64,000 nucleotides of DNA from Erythrobacter oryzae (GTDB lineage Bacteria; Pseudomonadota; Alphaproteobacteria; Sphingomonadales; Sphingomonadaceae), in contig NZ_JASCXI010000003.1 in NCBI RefSeq assembly GCF_030271515.1, forward strand, positions 558,001-622,000. The letters are read 5' to 3'. Below the pieces are notes generated by a model that had not been told where the DNA came from, searched no databases, and saw nothing but the letters and a program-made list of their open reading frames with translations. Numbering within the stretch: the stretch's first letter is position 1; the number at the start of each line of letters is the position of its first letter. The translations under genes and the position numbers were made by a program. Shown here one piece after another: positions 16,007-23,611 of this stretch.

Positions 16007-16540
16007 ATGTCGACCATCCCCCGCGTATCCTCCGCCATTGCCGGAGAGCCGCCGCACTTCGGCAGCGTTCTCGCGCACCAGCCCGCGATCGCGGAGAGCT
16101 TCTTCGCGCTCTATGGCCGCTTCTGGGGCTCGGACGTGCTTTCCGCGCGGATCAAGGAGGTCGCGCGGATGCGCAACGCGCGGGTCACCGAGTGCGGCTT
16201 CTGCCGCAATGTCCGCTTCGACAAGGCGGTTGCGCAGGGCCTCGGCGAGGAGGTGGTCGACGACATCACCGACGGCTACGAGACCTCCGCCAAGCTCACC
16301 GATGCCGAGAAGGCCGCGCTCAAGTTCACCGACGCGCTGATCCACGATCCCGAGCTGCTGAACGGCGATGCGAAGGCGGCATTGCAGCGCCATCTTACGC
16401 CCGAGCAGATCGCGGAGCTCGGCCTCGGGGTGACGCTGTTCCTCGCGCTCGCCAAGGCGCTGATCACGATGGGGCTGGAGCCGGAGGTGATGGACCGCAC
16501 CGTGCTGCCGACGCCCGCCGTGTTGGAGGATGTCGCATGA
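16007..16540 (+). CDS. Carboxymuconolactone decarboxylase (CMD/AhpD-fold) protein (second)
   Basis: 177 residues with the CMD core: Glu51, Cys63-x2-Cys66 (ECGFC) and Arg70 where AhpD has His. This is the same substitution as in the protein at 12475. A typical LTDAEKAALKFTDALIHDPELL helix pair follows. It starts at ATG after AAAGGAGAGGCC. The gene overlaps its downstream neighbour by four bases (ATGA), so a two-protein complex is plausible. Whether it decarboxylates a lactone or acts as a CxxC redox protein cannot be decided from sequence. Confidence 0.78.
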   Translation: MSTIPRVSSAIAGEPPHFGSVLAHQPAIAESFFALYGRFWGSDVLSARIKEVARMRNARVTECGFCRNVRFDKAVAQGLGEEVVDDITDGYETSAKLTDAEKAALKFTDALIHDPELLNGDAKAALQRHLTPEQIAELGLGVTLFLALAKALITMGLEPEVMDRTVLPTPAVLEDVA

Positions 16541-16902
16541 GCGCGGTGTGTGCAGCCTTGGCGGCTGACCCGGTGCTCGCCAGCCACTATGCCGATTTCC
16601 GCGGCAAGACCGAAGCCGCGCTCGACCCGGCGCTGGTGGCGCTGGTGCGGCAGGCGGTGGCGGCGGTGCACGGGATGGGAGCGGCCCCCGATGAAAGCGG
16701 ACTGGACGCGGGCACCCGTACCGTGCTCGCCTATGCGCGGCGGATGCCGTTCGAGCACACCGCGATCAGCGATGCCGAGGCGGCGGCGGTCGTCGCCCAT
16801 CTGGGGGAGGCCGGTTTTGTGGCGTTCTCGGTGCTCGCCGCACTGGCCGATGCCGAGTGCCGCGCCGAGCAGGTCGGATTGGCGGAGCTGGCGGGGGGCT
16901 AA
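16537..16902 (+). CDS. Hypothetical protein, CMD-like helical partner
   Basis: 121 residues, not firmly recognised. It has the helical rhythm of a CMD C-terminal half (LDAGTRTVLAYARRMPFEHTAISDAE, then FVAFSVLAALADAECRAEQVG) but no CxxC; its only Cys residues are near the ends. It overlaps the preceding CMD gene by ATGA. It may be a degenerate, non-catalytic CMD subunit that pairs with the upstream protein. Its stop overlaps the stop of the convergent VOC gene (CTAA). Coding status is supported by the coupled start and clean frame; function is inferred. Confidence 0.6.
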   Translation: MSAVCAALAADPVLASHYADFRGKTEAALDPALVALVRQAVAAVHGMGAAPDESGLDAGTRTVLAYARRMPFEHTAISDAEAAAVVAHLGEAGFVAFSVLAALADAECRAEQVGLAELAGG

Positions 16903-17417
16903 CCCAGCTCCCGGATCAGGTCCTTGCCATCCCACCCCTGCGCAGCGGCGGCGACGAAGTCGTAGAACGCGGTCAACTGCTCGGTCGGCTCATACAGCTC
17001 CAGCATATGCCCGAGGCTCGCGCGCGTCTCGACGAAGGCGAAGGCCGTGCCGCCCTGCGTAACAGATAGCTGCGCGAGCGGCGCGCCCACGCTTGCGAAC
17101 CGCGCAATCGCCGCCTCCAGATCATCCACGAACAGCGCCGCGTGGTGCAGCCCCTCGCGGCCCGAGCCATGGGGAAACATCTCGTGTAGCGCGGAATCGT
17201 CAGGATTGTGCTGCACCACCAGTTCGACCATCACGCTGCCCCATTGGCCATAGGCGCTCGAGTGGTCGAAGGGGCGCGCCACCCCACGATGCACCGAGGA
17301 TGCGAGTGCGACATGGCGCAGCACGAAGAACGGCCCCGAGCCGAACCGCCGGTGATGTGCCGCCGCCGCTGCCTCGAGGTCGTTCACCTTGTAGGCCAAC
17401 TGGCGGACAGGCAGCAC
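16899..17417 (-). CDS. VOC/glyoxalase-fold protein
   Basis: 172 residues from a GTG start, with two beta-alpha-beta-beta-beta modules: QLAYKVNDLEAAAAAHHRRFG at the start and GLHHAALFVDDLEAAIARFASVG in the middle, ending GHMLELYEPTE. This resembles the methylmalonyl-CoA epimerase/glyoxalase_4 group. The first expected metal-binding His is replaced by Gln (QLAYKV), while a mid-protein His and the late Glu remain, so metal binding may be altered. The start lies directly after the acyl-CoA synthetase stop, implying a shared message. Possible roles are isomerase, epimerase or lyase on a CoA ester or ketone. Confidence 0.75.
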   Translation of the reverse strand: MLPVRQLAYKVNDLEAAAAAHHRRFGSGPFFVLRHVALASSVHRGVARPFDHSSAYGQWGSVMVELVVQHNPDDSALHEMFPHGSGREGLHHAALFVDDLEAAIARFASVGAPLAQLSVTQGGTAFAFVETRASLGHMLELYEPTEQLTAFYDFVAAAAQGWDGKDLIRELG

Positions 17418-17418
17418 C

Positions 17419-19011
17419 TCAGTTCACCGCCCGGTCCTTGCCCGCCCAATAGGGCGCGCGCAGTTCGCGGCGCAGGATTTTCCCCGAGGGGTTCCGCGGC
17501 AGGGCGGGGATGAAGTCCACCGACTTGGGGCACTTGTACCCCGCGATCAGCGTGCGGGCGTGAGCGATCAGTTCGGCCTCGGTCAACGCCTCGCCCGCCT
17601 TCACCACGACGCAGGCCTTCACCGCCTCGCCCCATTTGGGATCGGGCACGCCGATCACCGCCACGTCCGCCACCTTGGGGTGCGAATAGAGTGCGTTCTC
17701 GACTTCGGCGGGGTAGACGTTCTCGCCGCCGGAGATGATCATGTCCTTCACCCGGTCGTGGATGTAGAGGTAGCCGTCCTCGTCGAGATAGCCCGCGTCC
17801 CCGGTGCGCAGCCAGCCGTCGGCATCGATGGTGGCGGCGGTGGCATCGGGGTTGTTCCAGTAGCCGCGCATGTTCTTGGACGAGCGCGTGGCGATCTCAC
17901 CCACGGTGCCGGCCGGAACCTCGTTCCCCGCCTCGTCGATCACTTTGATCTCCACGCCCGCGAGCGGCTTGCCGACGCTGCGCATCCGCACTGAGCCTTC
18001 GGGCACGTGGTCCTCGGGGTCGAGCGCGACGATCGTGCCGCTGGTCTCGGTCATGCCGTACATCTGCACGAAGCCGCAGCCCATCACGCGGATCGCCTCG
18101 CGCATCAGCTCGAGCGGGATGGGAGAGGCGCCGTAGGTGACATACTTCAGCCGCGAGAAATCGACCTCGCCCACCTTCGGGTGGTTGAGCAGGATTTGCA
18201 GCGCCGCCGGCACCAGGAAGATCTTCGAGATGTTGTAGTTCTGGATCAGGTCCAGCGCCTTGGTCGGATCATATTCGGGCAGGACGATGGAGTTGGTGCC
18301 CGCCACCAGCGTGCCGATGCCGGTGCCGGTGCCGCTGATGTGGAAGCAGGGCATCGCGAGCAGCGTGACATCGCCCGGGATCGGCTCCTGCCACTCACGC
18401 ATCGCCTCGGCCGCCGCGGTGGCGTCGCGGCTTGAGAGGATCGAGCCGTGGGTGATGACCGCGCCCTTGGGCTTGCCGGTGGTGCCCGAGGTGTAGAGCT
18501 GGAGCGCGTCGTCCTCAGCCTTGACCCGGTGCGCGGGCGGTGTGGCCGGAAAGCCGTCGCGCCAGATGCGGTAGTCGGTGCCCGTGAAGTCCGGCGCGTC
18601 GATGCCGATCACCTGTTCGACATGGGGGCAGTCGGGCCGGATTTGCGAGAGCACTTCCGCAAACCCCTCGCCTACGAACACCACCTTGGCGCAGGAGTTG
18701 TCGAGCACATAGGCGACTTCCGGCGCAGCGAGGCGCCAGTTGACCGGGGTCATTACCGCGCCGATCCGGTTCGCGCCGAGGAAGGCCTCGAAATAGAGCG
18801 GGTGGTTCTTGCCGAGGAAGGCGACGCGGTCCCCCGGCTTCACGCCGAGTGCGACGAGGCCGTTCGCCACCCGGTCGGCGCCCGCGTCGATCTCGGCGAA
18901 GCTGATGTCCTCGCCCGCATAGCTGAAGGCGGCCACATCGCCCTGATTGCGGGCGTGTTCGCGGACGATGTCGCAGAAAGACTCTGCGGCCAGTGCTGTT
19001 GTCTCTCCCAT
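17419..19011 (-). CDS. Acyl-CoA synthetase (AMP-dependent, ANL superfamily)
   Basis: 530 residues. The adenylation motif is LYTSGTTGKPKGAV, followed by the YGMTETSGT motif and the hinge/aspartate segment GWLRTGDAGYLDEDGYLYIHDR. The C-terminal catalytic Lys lies in RNPSGKILRREL. It should make an acyl-CoA from a carboxylate, ATP and CoA, matching long- or medium-chain FadD-type enzymes. No signal peptide. It is first in a two-gene operon with the VOC protein and divergent from a hotdog thioesterase, so activation and release of a CoA ester sit side by side. Likely activates a side-chain or ring-opened acid in the island pathway. Confidence 0.92.
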   Translation of the reverse strand: MGETTALAAESFCDIVREHARNQGDVAAFSYAGEDISFAEIDAGADRVANGLVALGVKPGDRVAFLGKNHPLYFEAFLGANRIGAVMTPVNWRLAAPEVAYVLDNSCAKVVFVGEGFAEVLSQIRPDCPHVEQVIGIDAPDFTGTDYRIWRDGFPATPPAHRVKAEDDALQLYTSGTTGKPKGAVITHGSILSSRDATAAAEAMREWQEPIPGDVTLLAMPCFHISGTGTGIGTLVAGTNSIVLPEYDPTKALDLIQNYNISKIFLVPAALQILLNHPKVGEVDFSRLKYVTYGASPIPLELMREAIRVMGCGFVQMYGMTETSGTIVALDPEDHVPEGSVRMRSVGKPLAGVEIKVIDEAGNEVPAGTVGEIATRSSKNMRGYWNNPDATAATIDADGWLRTGDAGYLDEDGYLYIHDRVKDMIISGGENVYPAEVENALYSHPKVADVAVIGVPDPKWGEAVKACVVVKAGEALTEAELIAHARTLIAGYKCPKSVDFIPALPRNPSGKILRRELRAPYWAGKDRAVN

Positions 19012-19099
19012 GGGGCGAGGGGATACCCCGCGAGGCCGCGCGTGTCATTGGCACAATTCATAGCGGGCAAGGCCGCGCGGGGCGGGGTAGGGTGCGGGG

Positions 19100-19507
19100 A
19101 TGGCGATACCTTCAGGCTTCGAACCCGCCGGCTTCACCCCGGGCTTTCTCGACCACGGCGGACCCTATTATCTCGGGGCTGCGGTGGACGGCGTGCGGGT
19201 GGTGGGCCTGCTCATCTGCCCGCACCACATCAACTACCGTGATGCAGCCCATGGCGGGGTGATCTCGACCTTCGCCGATGTGGCTTTGAGCCATGCGGTC
19301 TATGATGCCGACCGACCCCGCCTCGCGCCTTCGACTGTGACGCTGACGGTCAACTATCTCGCCGCGGCGAAGCTCGGCGACTGGCTTGAGGCCCGCGTGC
19401 GGATCGACCGGCTGGGCGGGCGCACCGCCTATGCCTCGGGCGGCATCTGGCGCGGAGAGGAGCAGGTGGCGACGATGTCCGGCGTGTTTGCCTTCAAGCG
19501 AGGCTAG
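19100..19507 (+). CDS. PaaI-type hotdog-fold thioesterase
   Basis: 135 residues with the single-domain hotdog layout. The active-site segment is RDAAHGGVISTFADVALSHAV, and the later strands APSTVTLTVNYLAAAKLGDWL and GVFAFKRG complete the fold. Such enzymes hydrolyse acyl- or aryl-CoA esters to free acid and CoA. It is divergent from the acyl-CoA synthetase with only 88 bases between starts, so the two may share control. The stop overlaps the stop of the convergent SnoaL-like gene by CTAG. Confidence 0.85.
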   Translation: MAIPSGFEPAGFTPGFLDHGGPYYLGAAVDGVRVVGLLICPHHINYRDAAHGGVISTFADVALSHAVYDADRPRLAPSTVTLTVNYLAAAKLGDWLEARVRIDRLGGRTAYASGGIWRGEEQVATMSGVFAFKRG

Positions 19508-20043
19508 CCGAGCCACGCCTTCACCGCCGCCGTCGAAGGATCGCGCTCGTCGTGGTAGCCTGCCGCGCCCTCGGGCGTATCGGAGAGGTCGACGCCCACC
19601 ACCACCCGGAACTCGCGCCAGTCGTAAAGCCCGGTGCGCTGGGCGAGGCGCCATTCTCCGCCCCGCTTCTCGAACCGGTCGACATAACGCCCCGCGACGA
19701 TCGCGGAGTAGATCACCCCCTTGTCCGGAAACACCGCTGCCAGCGGGTAGCCGGGGGGGATGGTGTGCATCGCGGTCATGTAGGTTTCGGTGTGGCACAC
19801 CTCGCTGTCCTCGAACCCGAAGATCGTCTGGCCGAGCTGGTGCTGGGTCGCAAGGCAGGGGTCGATCACGGCGCGCGCCTGCTCCACGAAAGCGCGCCAG
19901 TCGCCCTCGATCGCGCCGAAGCGGAAGGTGGCGTCGGTGTGGAATAGGCGCTCCATCATCCCCCAGCGCCGCCGGTCGATGGCGTGGGCATAGGCGGCGA
20001 GGATGTCGCGGATCGCCTCGCGGTCTTCCAGTGTGCCGGTCAT
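19504..20043 (-). CDS. NTF2/SnoaL-like protein
   Basis: 179 residues: EDREAIRDILAAYAHAIDRR helix, MMERLFHTDATFRFG, then AGRYVDRFEKRGGEWRLAQR and DWREF strands. It is a paralogue of the SnoaL-like protein at 14897, sharing the YxDRFEKRGGEWR-type strand. The ATG overlaps the TGA of the MDR reductase (ATGA), so they are co-translated. It could be an isomerase or dehydratase acting next to the reductase. Catalytic residues were not assigned. Confidence 0.75.
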   Translation of the reverse strand: MTGTLEDREAIRDILAAYAHAIDRRRWGMMERLFHTDATFRFGAIEGDWRAFVEQARAVIDPCLATQHQLGQTIFGFEDSEVCHTETYMTAMHTIPPGYPLAAVFPDKGVIYSAIVAGRYVDRFEKRGGEWRLAQRTGLYDWREFRVVVGVDLSDTPEGAAGYHDERDPSTAAVKAWLG

Positions 20044-21041
20044 GGTTCGAGCTCCACGATCACCTTGCCGATATTGGCCCCGGTGAAGAGTTTGGCATAG
20101 GCGGTGAGGGTGTTTTCGAGGCCGGTGGTGACGTCATAGGGCATCACCAGTTCGCCGCTTTCGGTCCATTCCCGCAGGCGGCGGGTGAGGGCGGGGCCCT
20201 CGTGCATGAAATCGGGCGAGAAGAAGCCCTCGATCCTGAGGCGCCGCATAAGGACCTGATCGAATTCGCGCGGGGCGGTGCGGGTGCCTGCGGTGTAGTC
20301 GGCGAGCAATCCGCACACCGCGATGCGGCCATAGTGGTTCATGCGGGTGAGCACCTGATCCAGCAGCGGGCCGCCGACATTGTCGAAATAGACGTCGAAG
20401 CCGCCCGCTGCGTCGAGCTGTTCGGCAAGGGCACCTGATTTGTAATCAGCGGTTCCGGCGATCCCTAGCTCCCCGGTGAGGTAAGCGCATTTCGCCGCAC
20501 CCCCCGCGATGCCCCACGCCTCGCAGCCCAGCAGCTTGGCGATCTGCACCGCGAGGATCCCCGTCGCCCCCGCCGCGGCCGAGACCAGCACCCGCTCGCC
20601 GGGCTTCGCCGCGCCGGTGCGCTCGACGCCCCACAGCGCGGTCCACCCGTTCATCCCCAGCGGCCCGAACCATGCGCGCCGGTCGGCGACGGTGGGATCG
20701 AGCAGGATCGCGCCTGACATCACCGCATCGACCGTGCTGACCTCGGCCCATTGCCCGAAGGCGCGGACGAGATCGCCGATGCCAAAACCCTCGGCGCGGC
20801 TCTCGATCACCTCGCCCAGCACCAGCCCCGTCATCGGCCCGCCGACCGGGAGCGGCGGCTGGTAGCCGTCCTCGCGGTCCGACAGCCACATCCGGGTGCC
20901 GGCGTCCATCGACAGATGGGTGTTGCGGATGCGGATCTGGCCGTCTTCGAGCGGGGCGAAGTCCTCCTCCACCAGTTCCAGCGCGGCGGCGAAATCGGTG
21001 CCCTCGGGGCGGCGCGCGATGCGCCAGATGCGGTTGTCCAT
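20040..21041 (-). CDS. NADP-dependent oxidoreductase, Zn-less MDR (third copy)
   Basis: 333 residues from the inner ATG (MDNRIWRIARRPEG); a start 24 bases upstream would only add a polar leader. Motifs are VLVSAAAGATGILAVQIAK, GIAGGAAKCAYL and FDVYFDNVGGPLLDQV, as in the copies at 170 and 3467. It is expected to reduce an enone double bond with NADPH. It heads an operon with the SnoaL-like gene and is divergent from an NmrA-like gene. Three such reductases in 21 kb suggest several conjugated ketone intermediates. Confidence 0.86.
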   Translation of the reverse strand: MDNRIWRIARRPEGTDFAAALELVEEDFAPLEDGQIRIRNTHLSMDAGTRMWLSDREDGYQPPLPVGGPMTGLVLGEVIESRAEGFGIGDLVRAFGQWAEVSTVDAVMSGAILLDPTVADRRAWFGPLGMNGWTALWGVERTGAAKPGERVLVSAAAGATGILAVQIAKLLGCEAWGIAGGAAKCAYLTGELGIAGTADYKSGALAEQLDAAGGFDVYFDNVGGPLLDQVLTRMNHYGRIAVCGLLADYTAGTRTAPREFDQVLMRRLRIEGFFSPDFMHEGPALTRRLREWTESGELVMPYDVTTGLENTLTAYAKLFTGANIGKVIVELEP

Positions 21042-21074
21042 GCGGGGCTTGTCAGACCGCCGCACCGCTACGGC

Positions 21075-21092
21075 AACCTCGCCTTTTCGCTA
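21075..21092 (-). promoter_or_regulatory. Candidate shared operator/promoter element (copy 6)
   Basis: The minus-strand core TAGCGAAAAGGCGAGGTT lies about 35 bases upstream of the MDR ATG. It resembles copy 5 (GCGAAAATGGCGAGG). Role inferred from recurrence only. Confidence 0.33.
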
Positions 21093-21186
21093 GGGCCGCG
21101 CGCGCCCCGGCTATCACTTTGGCGCGGTGCAGCGTTGCGGGGGCCTTCCTAGTCTCGCCCCACAAGAACAAGAAGGAGAGAGACCA

Positions 21187-22134
21187 ATGGCACTGATCAC
21201 GGTTATCGGCGCGAGCGGGCGGCAGGGGCTTGCACAGGTGCGCCAGGCGCTGGCTGCGGGCTACGACGTGCGCGCGATCTCGCGCCGCCCCGATGCGCTG
21301 GAGGGCGCGCCGGTCGAGGGGGTGGAGCGGGTCGAGGTGCGCCCGATGGACCTCTACGACACCTCCACCTTCGCCGCCGCGCTCGAAGGCAGCGACTACA
21401 TCTTCTACACCCACCCCCTCCAGGCCCGCGCCGACCGCGCCTATCTGGTCGGCGAAGTCGGCAAGGTCGCCGCGCATCTGGGGGTCAAGCGGGTGGTGTG
21501 GAACACCTCGAGCTGGATTCCCGACAAGCCGGGCGACGCCTTCACCTATGCCGGCAACACCGCGGGCATTAACGCGCTGTGGCGCTCGGGCGCGCCGGGG
21601 ACGGTGTTCGGCTCGGTGCTGTTCATGGACAATCTGCTGACCAACTGGGCGCGGCCCTTCATCGTCAACGAGGGGCGCTATGTGTATCCGCACAACCCCG
21701 CGCTCGAAGCCAACTGGATCAGCCTCGACGACGTCGCGCGGTTCATGCTCGCGAGCCTCGAGCGGCCCGACATGGAGGGCGCCTGGCTCAACATCGGCGG
21801 ACCCGAGCGGCTGGTCGGCAAGCAGGTGACCCAGTGCCTCTCCGAAGCCCTCGGCAAGGAGATCAAATACGATCCCTGCTCCCCCGCCGAGTTCGGCCGC
21901 TACCTCGTCGAGGCGGCGGGGGACTCGATGCCCGAGGCTATGCGCGCCGAATTCGCCAAGGGGATCGAGGACTTCTACGAATACAACAACAACGCGCCCA
22001 CGCGGCCCTTCGCGGTCGACATGGACCACGTCTACGAGCGCTTCCCCGAACTCGAAGGCAAGCTTCAGACGATGGGCGAGTGGACCAAGGCGCAGGACTG
22101 GGGCGAGAGCAATTATCGGCCCGCGTTCGGGTGA
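21187..22134 (+). CDS. NmrA-like / NAD(P)-binding Rossmann protein (atypical SDR)
   Basis: 315 residues beginning MALITVIGASGRQGLAQVRQ, a GxxGxxG cofactor loop typical of NmrA/isoflavone-reductase-like atypical SDRs. The centre has KRVVWNTSSWIPD and GAWLNIGGPERLVGKQV. The classical YxxxK is not evident in the usual place. The ATG follows AAGGAGAGAG. Members may be NAD(P)H reductases or redox sensors. The position in the island and a divergent MDR gene favour an enzyme role. It is followed by a nested palindrome that probably ends transcription. Confidence 0.75.
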   Translation: MALITVIGASGRQGLAQVRQALAAGYDVRAISRRPDALEGAPVEGVERVEVRPMDLYDTSTFAAALEGSDYIFYTHPLQARADRAYLVGEVGKVAAHLGVKRVVWNTSSWIPDKPGDAFTYAGNTAGINALWRSGAPGTVFGSVLFMDNLLTNWARPFIVNEGRYVYPHNPALEANWISLDDVARFMLASLERPDMEGAWLNIGGPERLVGKQVTQCLSEALGKEIKYDPCSPAEFGRYLVEAAGDSMPEAMRAEFAKGIEDFYEYNNNAPTRPFAVDMDHVYERFPELEGKLQTMGEWTKAQDWGESNYRPAFG

Positions 22135-22143
22135 GTTTACAGG

Positions 22144-22230
22144 CCCACCCCTAACCCCTCCCGCAAGCGGGAGGGGGACTGGGCTGCGCGATCAACCCCC
22201 CTCCCGCTTGCGGGAGGGGTTGGGGGTGGG
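22144..22230. terminator. Nested GC-rich palindrome between convergent genes (probable bidirectional terminator)
   Basis: Two 35-base arms (22144-22178 and 22196-22230) are near-perfect reverse complements. Each arm is itself a hairpin around CTCCCGCAAGCGGGAG. The element fills the gap between the NmrA-like and Rieske genes. There is no clear T tract, so termination is inferred from structure. The same core looks like a dispersed sphingomonad-type repeat. Confidence 0.6.
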
Positions 22231-22238
22231 AAAGCGAC

Positions 22239-23468
22239 CTACTCCGCCGCCTGCCGCTGTTCCTGCGCGAAGATCTGCACCAGATCATCGTCGCTGGCGT
22301 TGACCAGCCGCTCCACCCACTGGTGGAAGACCTGTCCGCCTTTCTCGTTCTTGCCGAACAGCACTTCCTTCATCAGTCCTGACGCGAGGGCCTGCTGCTG
22401 GCGCTTGCCCGTCGCGTAATCCTCGTCGCGCACCACGATCTCGAGGAAGTTGAACTGGTCGTGGGCGGCCTGGACCTGCTCGGGGGTCTCGGGCTGGTTT
22501 TCCATGACGTAGAACTGGGTGGTGTAGCTCTCGCCCACCGCGTCGCCCGGGAAGAGCTGGCTGATCATCGCCCCGCGCTGGCCGCCGCCGTAGAAGCTGG
22601 CGATCGAAATGTGCGGGAAGATCGTCCACACGCCCTGCACCAGCACTTCCTGCGGCAGCTCGTCGTCGCTCATCGCTTCCAGATCGAGTGCCTGGTCGTC
22701 GTCGCCCTGCACCTTGATCGCAAACTTCGACGGGGTCGAGAGGCGCTGGTGGGGGCCGAAGGCGAAGTAGTTGGCGCGGTTGTAGAAATCGGCGCCGAAG
22801 GTGTCCTTGTGGAGCACCGGCAGGTGGTAGAAATCGAGATAGCCGTCGTACGCCGTCTTCCAGTTCGGCCCCGCCAGCGTGCGCTGCGAGAACAGCGTCC
22901 AGCCCTCGAATTCGAAGGCCTTCAGCAGTTCGTCATAGCCGCACAGGTAATCGGCGATCGAGAGCTTGGAATGGGGATCGAGCGTCACCCAGATCAGGCC
23001 GGCATTCTCGTAGACCGGGAACTTGGTGAGGCAATGCTGGCTCTTGTCGATCTTGCCGAAGTCCTTGGCATCAGCCACGCCGATCAGGTCGCCGTCCGCC
23101 TTGAAGGTCCAGCCGTGATAGCCGCAGGTGAAGCGGCTGGCATTGCCGCAGCCGCTCGCCAACGGGTTGCCGCGGTGGGTGCACATGTTGAGGAAGGCGC
23201 CCATGCTGCCGTCCTTCTGGCGGCTCAAGAGCAGCGGCACGCCGCAGATGTCCATCGCCTTGAAATCGCCCGGATTGGGAAGCTCGCACGAGGGCGCGAC
23301 CATCAGCGGCAGGCGGCGGAAGATCTGCTTCTTCTCGGTCTCGAACACATCCGGGTCGGTATAGGCGCTCGCCGGAATGCGCACGACCTCGTCGGCATAC
23401 TCCATCGTGTCGGCCGCGCCGTGGGCGACCAGATTGCGGGTCATTTCGACCAGCGTTTCGCGTGACAT
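22239..23468 (-). CDS. Rieske non-heme iron oxygenase alpha subunit (second)
   Basis: 409 residues. The 2Fe-2S ligands are C96-x-H98 and C115-x2-H118 (CTHRGNPL...CGYHGW) and the catalytic iron site is YDGYLDFYHLPVLHKD with H215 and H220. The ATG follows GGGAGGAACGGC; a longer upstream frame is rejected as it reads through the control element. It differs from the oxygenase at 9877 in the catalytic segment (LDFYHLPVLH versus FNESYHLPFVH), pointing to a different substrate position. No beta subunit or electron-transfer partner is adjacent. A monocistronic unit beside a TonB receptor that could import the substrate. Confidence 0.9.
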   Translation of the reverse strand: MSRETLVEMTRNLVAHGAADTMEYADEVVRIPASAYTDPDVFETEKKQIFRRLPLMVAPSCELPNPGDFKAMDICGVPLLLSRQKDGSMGAFLNMCTHRGNPLASGCGNASRFTCGYHGWTFKADGDLIGVADAKDFGKIDKSQHCLTKFPVYENAGLIWVTLDPHSKLSIADYLCGYDELLKAFEFEGWTLFSQRTLAGPNWKTAYDGYLDFYHLPVLHKDTFGADFYNRANYFAFGPHQRLSTPSKFAIKVQGDDDQALDLEAMSDDELPQEVLVQGVWTIFPHISIASFYGGGQRGAMISQLFPGDAVGESYTTQFYVMENQPETPEQVQAAHDQFNFLEIVVRDEDYATGKRQQQALASGLMKEVLFGKNEKGGQVFHQWVERLVNASDDDLVQIFAQEQRQAAE

Positions 23469-23526
23469 TGCCGTTCCTCCCGGTGATGTTCTTGCCGGCG
23501 AGCATCCTCCGCTGTGCCCGGCGGAG

Positions 23527-23549
23527 CAATGCTCACTTTTGGGAGAGGG
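23527..23549 (-). promoter_or_regulatory. Candidate shared operator/promoter element (copy 7)
   Basis: The minus-strand core TCCCAAAAGTGAGCATTG lies about 60 bases upstream of the Rieske ATG. It is nearly identical to the core at 5894-5915 (TCCCAAAAGTGGGCATTG), with one difference in 18 positions. This is the strongest pair in the set. Confidence 0.42.
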
Positions 23550-23561
23550 CCGCAAACGAAA

Positions 23562-23589
23562 GAGGGCGGGCCATCGCTGGCCCGCCCTC
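23562..23589 (-). terminator. Rho-independent-like terminator of the TonB receptor
   Basis: A perfect 12-base stem GAGGGCGGGCCA/TGGCCCGCCCTC with a four-base loop, about 25 bases beyond the receptor stop. It is followed on the minus strand by TTTCGTTT. Placement and stem strength fit an intrinsic terminator, and it precedes the next gene's control element. Confidence 0.75.
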
Positions 23590-23611
23590 CGTCCCCCTGC
23601 TTTGATGCGGA

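Noticed and set aside
15887-16393. Upstream extension of the SnoaL-like protein at 15533
   Set aside because: The extension is antisense to the CMD gene at 16007 and has no SnoaL similarity; ATG 15886 has a good ribosome-binding site.
5433-20043. SnoaL-like proteins as beta subunits of the Rieske dioxygenases
   Set aside because: None is adjacent to a Rieske alpha gene, and the two best-resolved ones pair with P450/ABM and MDR genes instead. Kept only as a testable alternative.
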